In this document: positions 39,836-49,978 of the stretch, piece by piece | Numbering within the stretch: position 1 is the stretch's first letter | Layout: each line of letters begins with the position of its first letter | From: Pseudomonadota bacterium | Lineage (GTDB): Bacteria > Pseudomonadota > Gammaproteobacteria > Steroidobacterales > Steroidobacteraceae | Direction of reading: 5' to 3' | NCBI GenBank assembly: GCA_021787615.1 | Contig: JAJYLP010000007.1 | Location: 1 to 64,000, forward strand | Length of the DNA: 64,000 nt | Translations under genes and position numbers: made by a program | The notes under the pieces: generated by a model | Database searches by the model: none | What the model saw: only the letters and a program-made list of their open reading frames with translations | Told to the model about the DNA's origin: nothing

Positions 39836-41269
39836 TCACGCGAAGCGGGCCAGGCGCCGCTCGGCCTCTCCGGACGGCATCGCCGCAAGGAGCGGCGCGA
39901 GCTCAGGACCGTGGCCGAGACCGGTCAGGGCGAAGCGCAGCGGCCGGTACAACTGCGCGCCCTTGCGGCCACTCGCGGCACGCGCGGCCCCCGCGATCGC
40001 CGCCAGATCATTGCCGCTCATCGCCGCGGCGCGCGCCGCCGCCGCGAAGAACGCGCTCCCGGCCTCGCGCACGAACGTCTCGCCCTCTGCATCGAGCAGC
40101 GGCGCGGCGCCGAAGACGATGTCGGCCCACGGCTGCGCGTCCTCCGGCAGCACAACATTCGGCAACACCGCGGCGCTGAACGCCTCGGCTGCCGCCGCAC
40201 TGATGCCCGGCGGCACGCGGGAACCGAGCCATGCGCGCGCCTGCGCGCCCGAGAGCCGGTGGGTGGCCGTCTTCTGCCAGACCCGCAGCTGCTGCTCATC
40301 GAAGTGCGCCGGCGCGCGGCCGAGGTGGTGCGTGTCGAAGGCGCGCGCGAGGCCCTCGAGTTCGAGCAGATCGTGCTCGGGGCTCGAGTGCCCGAGCCGG
40401 AAGAGGTAATTCACCAGCGCCTCGGGACGATAGCCGCGCTCGCGGAATTCGCGCACGCTCGCCGCGCCGTGGCGCTTCGAGAGCGGCGCGCCGTCGGGCC
40501 CCAGGATGAGCGAGATGTGCCCATAGCGTGGCGCCGGCAGGCCGAGCGCTTCGAGGATCAGCAGCTGGCGCGGCGTGTTGGCCAGATGATCCTCGCCGCG
40601 TAACACCTGTGTCACGCCCATGCTGGCATCATCCACGGCATTGGAAAAGAAGAACGCCGCCGAGCCGTCGGCGCGCCGGATGACGAAATCGCCGATATCG
40701 TCCGAGAGGAAGCTCTGCGGCCCATGCACCAGATCGGTGAACTGGATACGCCGCCCCCCCGGCACGCGAAAGCGCAGGGTGGCCGGCAATCCCGCAGCAC
40801 GCTTGTGCTCCCGCTCGCTCTCGGTGAGCTCCCGGCAGGTGCCCGGGTAGCGCGGCGCACGCCCCGAGGCCCGCTGCGTGCGGCGCGCAACCTCCAGCTC
40901 GAGCGCCGTGCAATAGCACGGATAGACTGCGCCCCCGCGCTCGAGCTGTGCGAACTCCCGCGCGTACAGGGCAGCGCGCTGCGACTGGAAATACGGGCCG
41001 AGAGCATCCTCGCGGCCGGGACCGGCGTCCCACTCCAGTCCGAGCCAAGCCAGGTCGGCGAGCACGCCGTCGATGTGCTCGGGGCGGCTGCGCGCAGCGT
41101 CGGTATCCTCGATACGCAGCACGAAACGCTCCTCCCCGTGGCGGGCCAGCAGAAAATTAAAGAGCGCGGTGCGCGCGTTGCCGAGGTGCAGCTCGCCGGT
41201 CGGGCTGGGGGCGAAGCGGGTCGCGCCGCGCGCGAACGTCCGGCCGTTTGTGCGGTCCATCTCTGCCAT
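39836..41269 (-). CDS. gltX: Glutamyl-tRNA synthetase
   Basis: [25 protein letters not shown]-type motif, [25 protein letters not shown]-type motif. Confidence 0.96.
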   Translation of the reverse strand: MAEMDRTNGRTFARGATRFAPSPTGELHLGNARTALFNFLLARHGEERFVLRIEDTDAARSRPEHIDGVLADLAWLGLEWDAGPGREDALGPYFQSQRAALYAREFAQLERGGAVYPCYCTALELEVARRTQRASGRAPRYPGTCRELTESEREHKRAAGLPATLRFRVPGGRRIQFTDLVHGPQSFLSDDIGDFVIRRADGSAAFFFSNAVDDASMGVTQVLRGEDHLANTPRQLLILEALGLPAPRYGHISLILGPDGAPLSKRHGAASVREFRERGYRPEALVNYLFRLGHSSPEHDLLELEGLARAFDTHHLGRAPAHFDEQQLRVWQKTATHRLSGAQARAWLGSRVPPGISAAAAEAFSAAVLPNVVLPEDAQPWADIVFGAAPLLDAEGETFVREAGSAFFAAAARAAAMSGNDLAAIAGAARAASGRKGAQLYRPLRFALTGLGHGPELAPLLAAMPSGEAERRLARFA

Positions 41270-41341
41270 GGCCGGCAATAGTACGGGGTTTGGCCGGGCG
41301 CTGCTAAGATGGCGCGTCTGTGCGAGTCGCTGGGAGATCAA

Positions 41342-42244
41342 ATGCTCGATCGGAACTGCACATGGCCGCGGCGCCGCGCGTTCATCACCGCGGCAACGCT
41401 GCTCGCGGCCGTCGCTCTGGGCCTGCTGCGCGCCGCGCCGGCCGCTGCACAGACCACTTCGCCCGCGCAATCCGCGCAGCCCAACCCCGATGTGCGCGTC
41501 ACCACGAACATGGGGTCGTTCGTCATCGAGCTGCGGCCGAACCGCGCGCCGCTCACGGTGGCGAACTTCCTGCGCTACGTACAGACCGGCTTCTACACCG
41601 ACACGCTCATCCATCGCGTGGTTGCCAACTTCGTCATCCAGGGCGGCGGGCACGAGTCCACGGCCCCTTACGCGCTCAAGCCCACCGGTCCGCCCGTCGT
41701 CAACGAGTCCGGTAACGGGCTGGAGAACAAGCGCGGCACGGTCGGGCTCGCCCGGGGCATCGATCCGGATTCCGGGACCTCGCAGTTCTATATCAATCTC
41801 GTCGACAATCCGGAACTCGACCCGCTGCCGACCCGCTGGGGCTACACGGTCTTCGGCAAGGTGATCCAGGGCATGAGCGTGGTCCAGCGCATCGGCCTGG
41901 TGCCGACGGGCGCATTTGGACCCTTCAAGTCCGAAGCGCCGCTGAAGCCGGTGGTGATCGAGAGCGTCACGCTCGTCACGCCCTTGCAGCCCGGTACCAC
42001 GCCGGGCAGCAGCGCCGCACCCGCCACCCCCTCCGCCACCGCGGCGCCCTCGGGGCAACCCGCCGCGCCTGCGGCAGCGCCGGCGAGCGCGGCCGGCTCG
42101 AGCACCGAGAGCGCAACGACCAGCGGGACGGGTGCCACCAGCGGGACCGGATCAGCGGGCGGCACGACGGGTTCGAACGGCTCGAAGACCAAGACGCCGC
42201 CTACCCCGGCAAGCCCTCCCGGCACGCCGCCGCCGAAGCCGTGA
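41342..42244 (+). CDS. Cyclophilin-type peptidyl-prolyl cis-trans isomerase, exported, with long low-complexity tail
   Basis: Signal peptide; FVIELRPNRAPLTVANFLRYV, GTVGLARGIDPDSGTSQFYINLVDN, WGYTVFGKVIQGMSVV. Confidence 0.93.
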   Translation: MLDRNCTWPRRRAFITAATLLAAVALGLLRAAPAAAQTTSPAQSAQPNPDVRVTTNMGSFVIELRPNRAPLTVANFLRYVQTGFYTDTLIHRVVANFVIQGGGHESTAPYALKPTGPPVVNESGNGLENKRGTVGLARGIDPDSGTSQFYINLVDNPELDPLPTRWGYTVFGKVIQGMSVVQRIGLVPTGAFGPFKSEAPLKPVVIESVTLVTPLQPGTTPGSSAAPATPSATAAPSGQPAAPAAAPASAAGSSTESATTSGTGATSGTGSAGGTTGSNGSKTKTPPTPASPPGTPPPKP

Positions 42245-42996
42245 CGGACGAGCAGGCCGCACCGGGTCTCGATGCGCCGCAGCGCTGCCTGTTCGTCTCG
42301 GACGTGCACCTGGATGACGCCGCGGGCGCAGCCGAGCAGCAATTCGTGCAGTTCCTGGCCGGAGAGGCCACGGGCGCCGATGCGCTCTACATCCTGGGTG
42401 ATCTGTTCGAATCGTGGATCGGCGATGACGCGCTGGAGCACGGCAGGGTGCTCGATGCCCTGGCGGCGCTCACCGCCGGCGGCGTTGCCTGCTTCGCGCT
42501 GCACGGCAATCGGGATTTCCTGCTGGGCGAGGCGTTCGCCCGGCACACCGGCTGCCGGCTGCTGCCGGACCCGGTGGTGGTGCGCCTCGGGGGCGAGCGG
42601 GTGCTGCTGACCCACGGCGATGCGCTGTGCACGGACGATCACGCCTACCAGGAATTGCGCGCGATTGTCCGGGGCGGGAACTGGCAGCGCAGATTCCTGT
42701 CGCTGCCGCTCACCACGCGGCGGCTGCTCGCCAATGAGGCGCGGGCCGGCAGCCGCGCGCATACGGCGCGCACGCAGCCCCGCATCATGGACGTCAACCC
42801 CGCAGCTGTGGAGGCTGCCTTTCGGGCAGCCCGCGTGCGGCGCATCATCCACGGCCATACGCACCGGCCGGGGGTGCACGATGCGCGTATCGGCGGCCAG
42901 CCGGTGCAGCGAATCGTTCTCGGCGCGTGGTACGAGCAGGGCAGCTGCCTCTCGTACCGGGATGGCCGCTACGAACTGCGCGCCCTGCCCCGATGA
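42241..42996 (+). CDS. lpxH: UDP-2,3-diacylglucosamine diphosphatase
   Basis: LFVSDVHLDD, YILGDLFESWIGDD, FALHGNRDFLLG, LTHGDALCTDD, HGHTHRPGVH. Confidence 0.95.
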   Translation: MTDEQAAPGLDAPQRCLFVSDVHLDDAAGAAEQQFVQFLAGEATGADALYILGDLFESWIGDDALEHGRVLDALAALTAGGVACFALHGNRDFLLGEAFARHTGCRLLPDPVVVRLGGERVLLTHGDALCTDDHAYQELRAIVRGGNWQRRFLSLPLTTRRLLANEARAGSRAHTARTQPRIMDVNPAAVEAAFRAARVRRIIHGHTHRPGVHDARIGGQPVQRIVLGAWYEQGSCLSYRDGRYELRALPR

Positions 42997-43033
42997 GCCG
43001 CACGGGCGCTCACCGGGGCAGGACGCGGCACGC

Positions 43034-43528
43034 TCAGTGGCTCGTCGGACCCGGAGGCGGCGGGCTGGCGGGCGACCCCATGCCCCGCCGCGGGCTCATG
43101 CCCATCCCCGGCCCCATGCCCATCCCGGGCCGCCCCATGCGGCGCATCCAGAACTTTGGATGCGGCGGCACGAGCACCTTGAATTTCTCCATCTGAGCGG
43201 CGCTCAGCACCCGCGCCATCTTGGCCATCATTTCCCGTCGCGCCGCCAGGCGCGCCCGCCGCGCTTCGCGCATGGCGCGCATGACCTGCTCCATGCTCGC
43301 GCGCATCGCGGCGTGCTGCTGCTCAATGATCGCCTTGACCTGTTGCTGTTGGGCGGCGCTCAGCTCAAGCAACACCGTGAGCTGATGCAACCGCCACTGC
43401 TGCATGCGCTGCATGCGCATGACCATCGCCCTGCCGCCCCAGGCCTGTGCCGGGCGCGGCGCCGGAGTCTGCGCCAGCGCGGCGCCTGCCGCGCCCGCCA
43501 GCGCCAGGAAAACAAGAACTCGCCTCAT
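43034..43528 (-). CDS. Periplasmic Spy/CpxP-like protein, Met-rich
   Basis: MRRVLVFLALAGAAGAALA signal peptide; LSAAQQQQVKAIIEQQHAAMR and LSAAQMEKFKVL; tail GRPGMGMGPGMGMSPRRGMG. Confidence 0.65.
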   Translation of the reverse strand: MRRVLVFLALAGAAGAALAQTPAPRPAQAWGGRAMVMRMQRMQQWRLHQLTVLLELSAAQQQQVKAIIEQQHAAMRASMEQVMRAMREARRARLAARREMMAKMARVLSAAQMEKFKVLVPPHPKFWMRRMGRPGMGMGPGMGMSPRRGMGSPASPPPPGPTSH

Positions 43529-43612
43529 GGACTGTCCTCCGTCAATGAATGACCCTGAGCCCAGTGTAGGCACGCCGGCGCGAAGCGCCGTAAGCAAATG
43601 TAGCAATTGAGA

Positions 43613-45112
43613 TCAGCGTCGGGGCATGCGTAACTCGGCTTCGAGTCCGCCCTGCGGCCGGTTGCGCAGGCGCAGCGTGCCGCCGTGCGCCTGAGCGACA
43701 TCGCGCGCAATGCTCAGGCCCAAGCCCGTCCCGCCCGTGTCGCGATTGCGGGAGGACTCGAGGCGGAAGAACGGCTCGAAGACCCGCTCCAGGGACTCCT
43801 GCGGGATACCCGGCCCGGCATCGCTCACCACGATGCGCAGCGCCGCGCCGTCGTGCACTTCGATGTGCGCTCGCTCGCCGAACTTCACGGCGTTCGAGAC
43901 CAGATTGGTCAGGCAACGCTTGAGCGCCTGCGGCCGCCCCGGAAACGGCCCGCCCGAATGTCCGGTGACGCTCACCTCGTGTCCCATCTCGGCAAAACCG
44001 TGCCGCACCGATTCAATCAGGGCGTCGACATCGAGCGGCTCGATGGCCTCCTGCTCATCGAGACCCCGGAACAGCGCGAGCGCGCCGCGCACAAGACTCT
44101 CCATCTCATCGAGCTCACGCCCCAGGCGATCGCGCAGCGCCGCATCGTCGATCAGTGTCTCCACCTGCAGGCGCAGCCGCGTCAGCGGCGTCTTCAGATC
44201 ATGCGACATCGCCGCCAGCACCCCCGTGCGGCTGTCGAGATAGCGATGCAATCGTTCCTGCATGGTGTTGAACGCTCGCGCGGCATCACGCAACTCGCGA
44301 GCCCCCTGTACCGGCAGCGGCGGCGCGCGCTCGCCGCGGCCGATCGTCTCTGCGGCGCGCGCCAGGCGCGACAGCGGCCGCGTGATGCCGCGTGTCGCGA
44401 CATACAGCGCCGCGATCAGCACCAGCACGAGCAGCGTGAGGTTGAGCAGCAGACGCGGCGGCAACGGCACCGACGGTGAGAGCCGTGCCACACGGAACAC
44501 CAGTGCCGGGGAGCCCGGCCCGCTCACCTGCACGTCGAAAAACCCGGCCGTCTGACCGAGCGGACCGGACAACGGCGGCGACACCCGGATGGCAGTGCCT
44601 GTCGCAGAGAGCGTCGGCAGGAGACCGACCCGGTATGCGCCGCCGAGCTCGCTGCGCAGCCGCTGCATGAGCAAGGCCCGTGAGTCGGACGGGAACGGCA
44701 GGCGAATATGCAGTCCCGTGAGGCGGCCGCGCATGGCCCAATGCACGAACAGCCAGCGTGACCGTCGCGGCGGACGCGCTCCGGGCGGCAGCGGCGCGCG
44801 CAGCGGCATGCCGCCCGCGCGCCAGCGCATCGGACCGATGGGACCGAAGCCGCCGTTCGCCCGCAGCCGCCGCACAACGAGCGCGCGCTGCCGCGCCGGC
44901 AGCTGCGTGAGCATGAACGTGATCTCGCTGATCCGCCGCGCCCACAGGCGCGTGGTGACCTGGGTCACGATGCGCTGCTCATTGCGCGCAACGAGGTAAA
45001 GACTTGCCGTCTGGGCGAGCAGCACCCCGATGACCGTGGCGGCGATGAGCCGCCCAAACAGCGATTGCGGCCAGAAGCGAAGGCGCATGCGCGGACCCTG
45101 CGTTTCAGTCAC
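43613..45112 (-). CDS. Two-component sensor histidine kinase (EnvZ-like)
   Basis: Two TM, HAMP, H-box MSHDLKTPLTRLRLQVE, N/G boxes NLVSNAVKFG, GTGLGLSIARDVAQAHGG. Confidence 0.93.
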   Translation of the reverse strand: MTETQGPRMRLRFWPQSLFGRLIAATVIGVLLAQTASLYLVARNEQRIVTQVTTRLWARRISEITFMLTQLPARQRALVVRRLRANGGFGPIGPMRWRAGGMPLRAPLPPGARPPRRSRWLFVHWAMRGRLTGLHIRLPFPSDSRALLMQRLRSELGGAYRVGLLPTLSATGTAIRVSPPLSGPLGQTAGFFDVQVSGPGSPALVFRVARLSPSVPLPPRLLLNLTLLVLVLIAALYVATRGITRPLSRLARAAETIGRGERAPPLPVQGARELRDAARAFNTMQERLHRYLDSRTGVLAAMSHDLKTPLTRLRLQVETLIDDAALRDRLGRELDEMESLVRGALALFRGLDEQEAIEPLDVDALIESVRHGFAEMGHEVSVTGHSGGPFPGRPQALKRCLTNLVSNAVKFGERAHIEVHDGAALRIVVSDAGPGIPQESLERVFEPFFRLESSRNRDTGGTGLGLSIARDVAQAHGGTLRLRNRPQGGLEAELRMPRR

Positions 45113-45825
45113 TCGGTCGTGACCGGCACGCCGATCACATAGCCCTGGCCGTAGACCGTCTTGATGATGCGCGGCGAGCGCGCGTCATCCCCGAGAATCT
45201 GCCGCAGCCGGCTGACGCGCACATCGATGCTGCGATCGAACGGGTCGACCTCCCGCCCGCGCAGCAGCTCGGCGAGCTGCGTGCGAGTGACGACCCGGTT
45301 GCCGGCCGACAGCAGGACTGCGAGCAGGCGATACTCCGCACCACTCAGCGGCACCTCGCCCGCGCCGCCGGTGAGCGTGCGGCTCGTGGTGTCGAGGCGC
45401 CAGCCGTCAAACGCGAATGCCTTAACGCACTGCGGATCCGGATCGGGTGAGGCGTGAGCGCTGCGGCGCAGTACCGCGCGGATCCTGCCCAGCAGCTCGC
45501 GAGGATTGAACGGCTTGGCCACGTAGTCGTCCGCACCGAGCTCGAGCCCGACAATTCGATCGACATCCTCCCCGCGCGCCGTCAACATGATCACCGGCAG
45601 CTGCGAGCGGGTACGCAGCTCGCGGCAGATCGACAGGCCGTCCTCGCCGGGCAGCATCAGATCGAGCACCAGCAGATCGAAGTGTGCGCGCTCCATCGCG
45701 CGGCGCATCTCGAGCGCATCGCGTACCGCGGTCACGCGCAGGCCTTCTTTCTCCAGATACTGACTCAACAACGAGCGGATCTCGCTGTCATCATCGACGA
45801 TCAACAGGTGAGGATGCTCGGCCAT
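45109..45825 (-). CDS. OmpR-family response regulator
   Basis: LLIVDDDSEIRSLLSQYLEKEG, LLVLDLMLPGEDG, winged-helix VSRLRQILGDDARSPRIIKTVYGQGYVIG. Confidence 0.95.
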   Translation of the reverse strand: MAEHPHLLIVDDDSEIRSLLSQYLEKEGLRVTAVRDALEMRRAMERAHFDLLVLDLMLPGEDGLSICRELRTRSQLPVIMLTARGEDVDRIVGLELGADDYVAKPFNPRELLGRIRAVLRRSAHASPDPDPQCVKAFAFDGWRLDTTSRTLTGGAGEVPLSGAEYRLLAVLLSAGNRVVTRTQLAELLRGREVDPFDRSIDVRVSRLRQILGDDARSPRIIKTVYGQGYVIGVPVTTE

Positions 45826-45915
45826 GGCGTACTCCGGTGCGTGCAACGATACCGGAGCGCCGCGCGGGAGCGCCAGAGCCGCACCGGCTCGGGTGGACTC
45901 CAGCGTTACAATTGC

Positions 45916-47097
45916 TCACAAACCCGGGCGCTCGAGCGCGCGTTTCACACCGATTACGAGGTCCGCGACGTTGGTGCCGGTCGGTCCGGTGCGCAGCAGC
46001 GCGCCGGCGGCCGCGAGCGCCGTGCCCGAATCGGCGTGCCGCAGGCTGTCGTCCGGATCCAGGCCGAGCACGGCGATGCGCCCGCAGGTTTCCCCGTCGA
46101 CCACCGCGCCGGCATCCTCCGTCGGCCCGTCGATTCCGTCGGTGCCGGCCGCGAGCAGAGCCAGTTCAGGATAGCCGGCGATCAGCCGCGCCGCGGCGAG
46201 CGCCAGGTGTTGATTGCGGCCGCCGCGTCCGGGCGCCGCCGGCAGCTGCACGGTCGACTCCCCGCCCCAGACGCGCACCTGCGCCTCACCGAGCGCCAGC
46301 TCGTGCGTGAATTGCGTCGCGAGCCGGGCGGCGTCCCCGGAGAATCTGCCCGTGGCGCGCCGCACCGTCAGGCCGCGTGCGCGCGCGGCTTCGGCGGCGG
46401 CGCCCATCGCCATGTCGACCGAGGCGATCACCTCGCGCCGGATGGCGTCCCCCTCTGGCGCCGGGGCCAGAATTCCTGAGCCGATGACGGCCGGATCGTC
46501 GCCCGGCACGTCGGAGATCAGCAGCGCCCGCCCGCCGCGGCCGCCGAGCCGCGCGGCCAGACGCCCGCCTTTGATCTGCGAGCAGCGCGCCCGCTCGGCA
46601 TTCAGCGTGACGATGTCGCGGCCCGCGGCAAGCCCCAGCTGCGAGAGGCGCGCGAGCTGCTCGAGCGTGACGCCGGGCATGGGGACCTCGGCCAGTGAGG
46701 AGGCGCCGCCTGAGATCAGAAACAGCGGCTGGACGGAAGCCGGCAGCGCATCGAGCCAGTCGAGCAGCCGCGCTCCGGCGCGCAGCGAGCGCTCATCGGG
46801 CACGGGGTGAGCGCTCTCGAGCACTTCGGCGCCGGGCGTCGCGGCAAGCGCCTCGGCGCCGTGACCTCGCGGGCTCACCACCAGCAGCCGCTCGAGAGAG
46901 GCGCCGAGCGCATCGCGGGCGCCGAGCGCCATGGCGGCGGCCGCCTTGCCGATCGCCACCGCCCAGACCGGTCCCGCCTCGGCGCCGCGCAACGCCTCAC
47001 GCGTGCAGCGGCGCCCATCCACACGGGCGAGCCCCGCCCGAAACAGCGCGATCAGCAGCTCGCGACGCGCATCGCCGGCTGTCGCCCGCTCAGCCAC
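45916..47097 (-). CDS. Glycerate 2-kinase (MOFRL/DUF4147 family)
   Basis: [77 protein letters not shown]. Confidence 0.9.
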   Translation of the reverse strand: MAERATAGDARRELLIALFRAGLARVDGRRCTREALRGAEAGPVWAVAIGKAAAAMALGARDALGASLERLLVVSPRGHGAEALAATPGAEVLESAHPVPDERSLRAGARLLDWLDALPASVQPLFLISGGASSLAEVPMPGVTLEQLARLSQLGLAAGRDIVTLNAERARCSQIKGGRLAARLGGRGGRALLISDVPGDDPAVIGSGILAPAPEGDAIRREVIASVDMAMGAAAEAARARGLTVRRATGRFSGDAARLATQFTHELALGEAQVRVWGGESTVQLPAAPGRGGRNQHLALAAARLIAGYPELALLAAGTDGIDGPTEDAGAVVDGETCGRIAVLGLDPDDSLRHADSGTALAAAGALLRTGPTGTNVADLVIGVKRALERPGL

Positions 47098-48589
47098 CGT
47101 GGACGATCTTCAGCGCACCTCGGCCGCGCTGCTTGGCCTCATCCGAGCGCTCGCGCTGCAGACGCTCCAGGTACTGCGGCGTGACATCGCCCGTGACGTA
47201 GTGGCCGGAGAAGCACGAGGTGTCGAACTCCTCGATCTGCGAGTCCTCGTGCCTGCAGGCGGCGATCAGATCATCGAGATCCTGATAGACGAGCCAGTCG
47301 GCACCGATCAGCCGCATCACTTCCTCGACGCTGCGCCCGCTTGCCACCAGCTCGTGGGCCGCGGGCATGTCAATGCCGTATACGTTCGGATAGCGCACCG
47401 GCGGGGCCGCCGAGGCGAAATACACCTTGTGCGCGCCGGCTTCCCGCGCCAGCTCGATGATCTGGGCCGAGGTGGTGCCGCGCACGATGGAATCATCGAC
47501 CAGCAGCACATTCTTGCCGCGGAACTCCAGGTCGATGGCATTGAGCTTGCTGCGCACCGACTTCTGCCGTTGCTGCTGGCCCGGCATGATGAAAGTGCGG
47601 CCGATGTAGCGGTTCTTGGTGAACCCCTCGCGATACTTCAGGCCGAGCCGCTGGGCCAGCTGCAGCGCGCTGGTGCGGCTGGTGTCGGGAATGGGGATCA
47701 CCACGTCGATGCCGTGATTCGGGCGCTCGCGCAGGATCTTCTCGGCCAGCCGATCGCCCATGCGCATGCGCGCGCGATACACCGAAATATTGTCGATCTT
47801 GGAGTCCGGGCGCGCGAAATAGACGTACTCGAAGATGCATGGTGCGTGGCGCGAGCTCGCGACACATTGATGCGAATGCAGCCGGCCGCACTCGTCGATG
47901 AGCACCGCCTCGCCCGGAGCGACGTCGCGCACCAGACGAAACGCCAGAATGTCGAGCGCCACGCTCTCGGAGGCGAGCATCCACTCCTTGCCGTGCGGCG
48001 TGTCACGCTCACCGAGCACGAGGGGACGGATGCCGTTGGGATCGCGGAATCCGACGATGCCGTGGCCGATGATCATGGCGACCACGGCGAAGCCCCCGCG
48101 GCAGCGCCGGTACACCGCCTCGAGCGCCGCGAACACATCCCCCGGCGCCACACGCGGCGTACCGATGCGCTGCAGCTCGGAGGCGAATACGTTCAGCAGC
48201 ACCTCCGAGTCCGAGCCCGTGTTGAGGTGGCGACGGTCCTCGAGGGTGAGGACCTCCGCGAGCTCGGCGGCGTTGGTCAGATTGCCATTGTGCGCCAGGC
48301 AGATCCCGTAGGGAGAGTTGACGTAGAACGGCTGGGCCTCCGAGGCGCCGTCACAGCCGGCGGTCGGGTAGCGCACATGGCCGATGCCGACGTTGCCCTT
48401 GAGCTCGAGCATGTGCTGTTGCTGGAACACATCGCGCACCAGCCCGCTCGCCTTGCGCACGCACAGTCCGCTCTCGCCGCTGGTGGCGATGCCGGCGGCG
48501 TCCTGGCCGCGATGCTGCAGCACGGTCAGCGCGTCGTAGAGGCGCTGATTGATCGCGCCCGTGCCGACGAGCCCGACGATTCCACACAT
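47090..48589 (-). CDS. purF: Amidophosphoribosyltransferase
   Basis: MCGIVGLVG...[41 protein letters not shown]. Confidence 0.97.
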   Translation of the reverse strand: MCGIVGLVGTGAINQRLYDALTVLQHRGQDAAGIATSGESGLCVRKASGLVRDVFQQQHMLELKGNVGIGHVRYPTAGCDGASEAQPFYVNSPYGICLAHNGNLTNAAELAEVLTLEDRRHLNTGSDSEVLLNVFASELQRIGTPRVAPGDVFAALEAVYRRCRGGFAVVAMIIGHGIVGFRDPNGIRPLVLGERDTPHGKEWMLASESVALDILAFRLVRDVAPGEAVLIDECGRLHSHQCVASSRHAPCIFEYVYFARPDSKIDNISVYRARMRMGDRLAEKILRERPNHGIDVVIPIPDTSRTSALQLAQRLGLKYREGFTKNRYIGRTFIMPGQQQRQKSVRSKLNAIDLEFRGKNVLLVDDSIVRGTTSAQIIELAREAGAHKVYFASAAPPVRYPNVYGIDMPAAHELVASGRSVEEVMRLIGADWLVYQDLDDLIAACRHEDSQIEEFDTSCFSGHYVTGDVTPQYLERLQRERSDEAKQRGRGALKIVHGG

Positions 48590-48597
48590 AACCTACC

Positions 48598-49071
48598 TCA
48601 CAGCCGCCCGGCGCCGACCAGCGTCCTCAGCCCGCCCGCGATCGACTTGCCGTAGGGAATCAGCATTGAATGGCGCCACCAGCCCCCGGTATCAAGGTGC
48701 AGCAGCTCGGCGAGGATCACGAATACCCCGAGCAGCACCGCGGCGCGGGCCGCGCCGAAGAGAAAGCCGAGAAAACGGTCGGCGCCGCTGAAGATCGACA
48801 GCCGCACGAAGTGCCCGATGATCGCGCCGATCGCCATGCCGACCAGCAGCGCGAGCGCGGCGATGATGACGCGAGCGGCCCAGATGCGCACCCCGGAGGC
48901 CCCCAGCAGTCCGCCCAGGTGCGGCGCGAGGCGCGGGGCGAAATGCCAGGCGAGCGCGAGCGCCACCAGCCAGGTGGCCAGCGCGATGGCCTCGCGCAGG
49001 AAACCGCGCACCGCCCCCACCACGGCGGACAGGATGATCGCGGCTGATATCAGGTAGTCGGCGGTATTCAT
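48598..49071 (-). CDS. cvpA: CvpA family protein
   Basis: MNTADYLISAAIILSAVVGAVRGFLREAIALATWLVALALAWHFAP; adjacent to purF. Confidence 0.93.
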   Translation of the reverse strand: MNTADYLISAAIILSAVVGAVRGFLREAIALATWLVALALAWHFAPRLAPHLGGLLGASGVRIWAARVIIAALALLVGMAIGAIIGHFVRLSIFSGADRFLGFLFGAARAAVLLGVFVILAELLHLDTGGWWRHSMLIPYGKSIAGGLRTLVGAGRL

Positions 49072-49273
49072 CCCGGCGCGTCCGGTCGGGTCAAGGCTGG
49101 GAGGTCCCGGCACTGCCGTGCGTGCCTTGCGCGCGGAACGCCGCACCCGCCTCGCCAAGCCGATGGTGCAAGGGTGTCGCTGTGCGGCGGCCGCGGTTGG
49201 CGCATCATCAGTCGGACGGTTCCCCGGGGGCGCGGATTGTACAAGAGGCCAGGAATGCCCGCTTGCGCTCGTG

Positions 49274-49978
49274 TCACTGGCGCAGCAGCTCGCCCTTCAG
49301 AGCCAGCCCCTGCAGGCGCCGGGCCAGGGCAAGCCCGGCCGCGTGGCCGCTCACCGCCCCGGTCGCCACCCGCCAGAGCAGCCGCCCGCGAACGCGCAGG
49401 GGGGTGATACGCACCGGGATGCCCCGGGCACGGACCCGCTGCCCCAGCCGCAGGGCGTCGGCGCGGAAGGCAAAGACCCCCAGCTGCACCACCCATTGCG
49501 CTCTCGATGGTGCGTGCTGGACGCGCCGCGCCGAGGGCGCCACGGCCGGACGGGCGGCCGGCCGCTCCTGAGGCAGCGGTTTGGCTTTGGGGGGGATGGG
49601 AGCGGCCGTCTGCGGCCGCGGCTGGGTCTCAGCCTTTACCTTGGCCTTCACAGCAGGGGGAGTCGCGGCTGGCGGTGGCTTCGCCGGCGCTGGCGCCGCG
49701 CTCGCCTGCCCCGTTCCGGCAGCGGCCGGAGCTGGCGCGGCAACGCGGATCGCCGCTGCGCGCGCACCGGCCCCCGCGCCGAGCGGCAGCGTATAGGAGC
49801 GCACCGGCGCCGACCCGGCGACAGCCGCAACGGCACCTGCCCGACCCGGCGGCGTGCCCGAGGATGTCAGCCGAGGCGGTCCGGTCAGCAGCTCGGGAAC
49901 CAACAGCACGATCAGCGCCACGAGAATGATGGCGCCCGTCAGTCGCTCTTTCACGCGGCGGAGTATACCCCAAGCCAT
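49274..49978 (-). CDS. dedD: SPOR-domain cell division protein, DedD-like
   Basis: MAWGILRRVKERLTGAIILVALIVLLVPELL, Pro/Ala linker, SPOR domain WVVQLGVFAFRADALRLGQRVRARGIPV. Confidence 0.85.
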   Translation of the reverse strand: MAWGILRRVKERLTGAIILVALIVLLVPELLTGPPRLTSSGTPPGRAGAVAAVAGSAPVRSYTLPLGAGAGARAAAIRVAAPAPAAAGTGQASAAPAPAKPPPAATPPAVKAKVKAETQPRPQTAAPIPPKAKPLPQERPAARPAVAPSARRVQHAPSRAQWVVQLGVFAFRADALRLGQRVRARGIPVRITPLRVRGRLLWRVATGAVSGHAAGLALARRLQGLALKGELLRQ

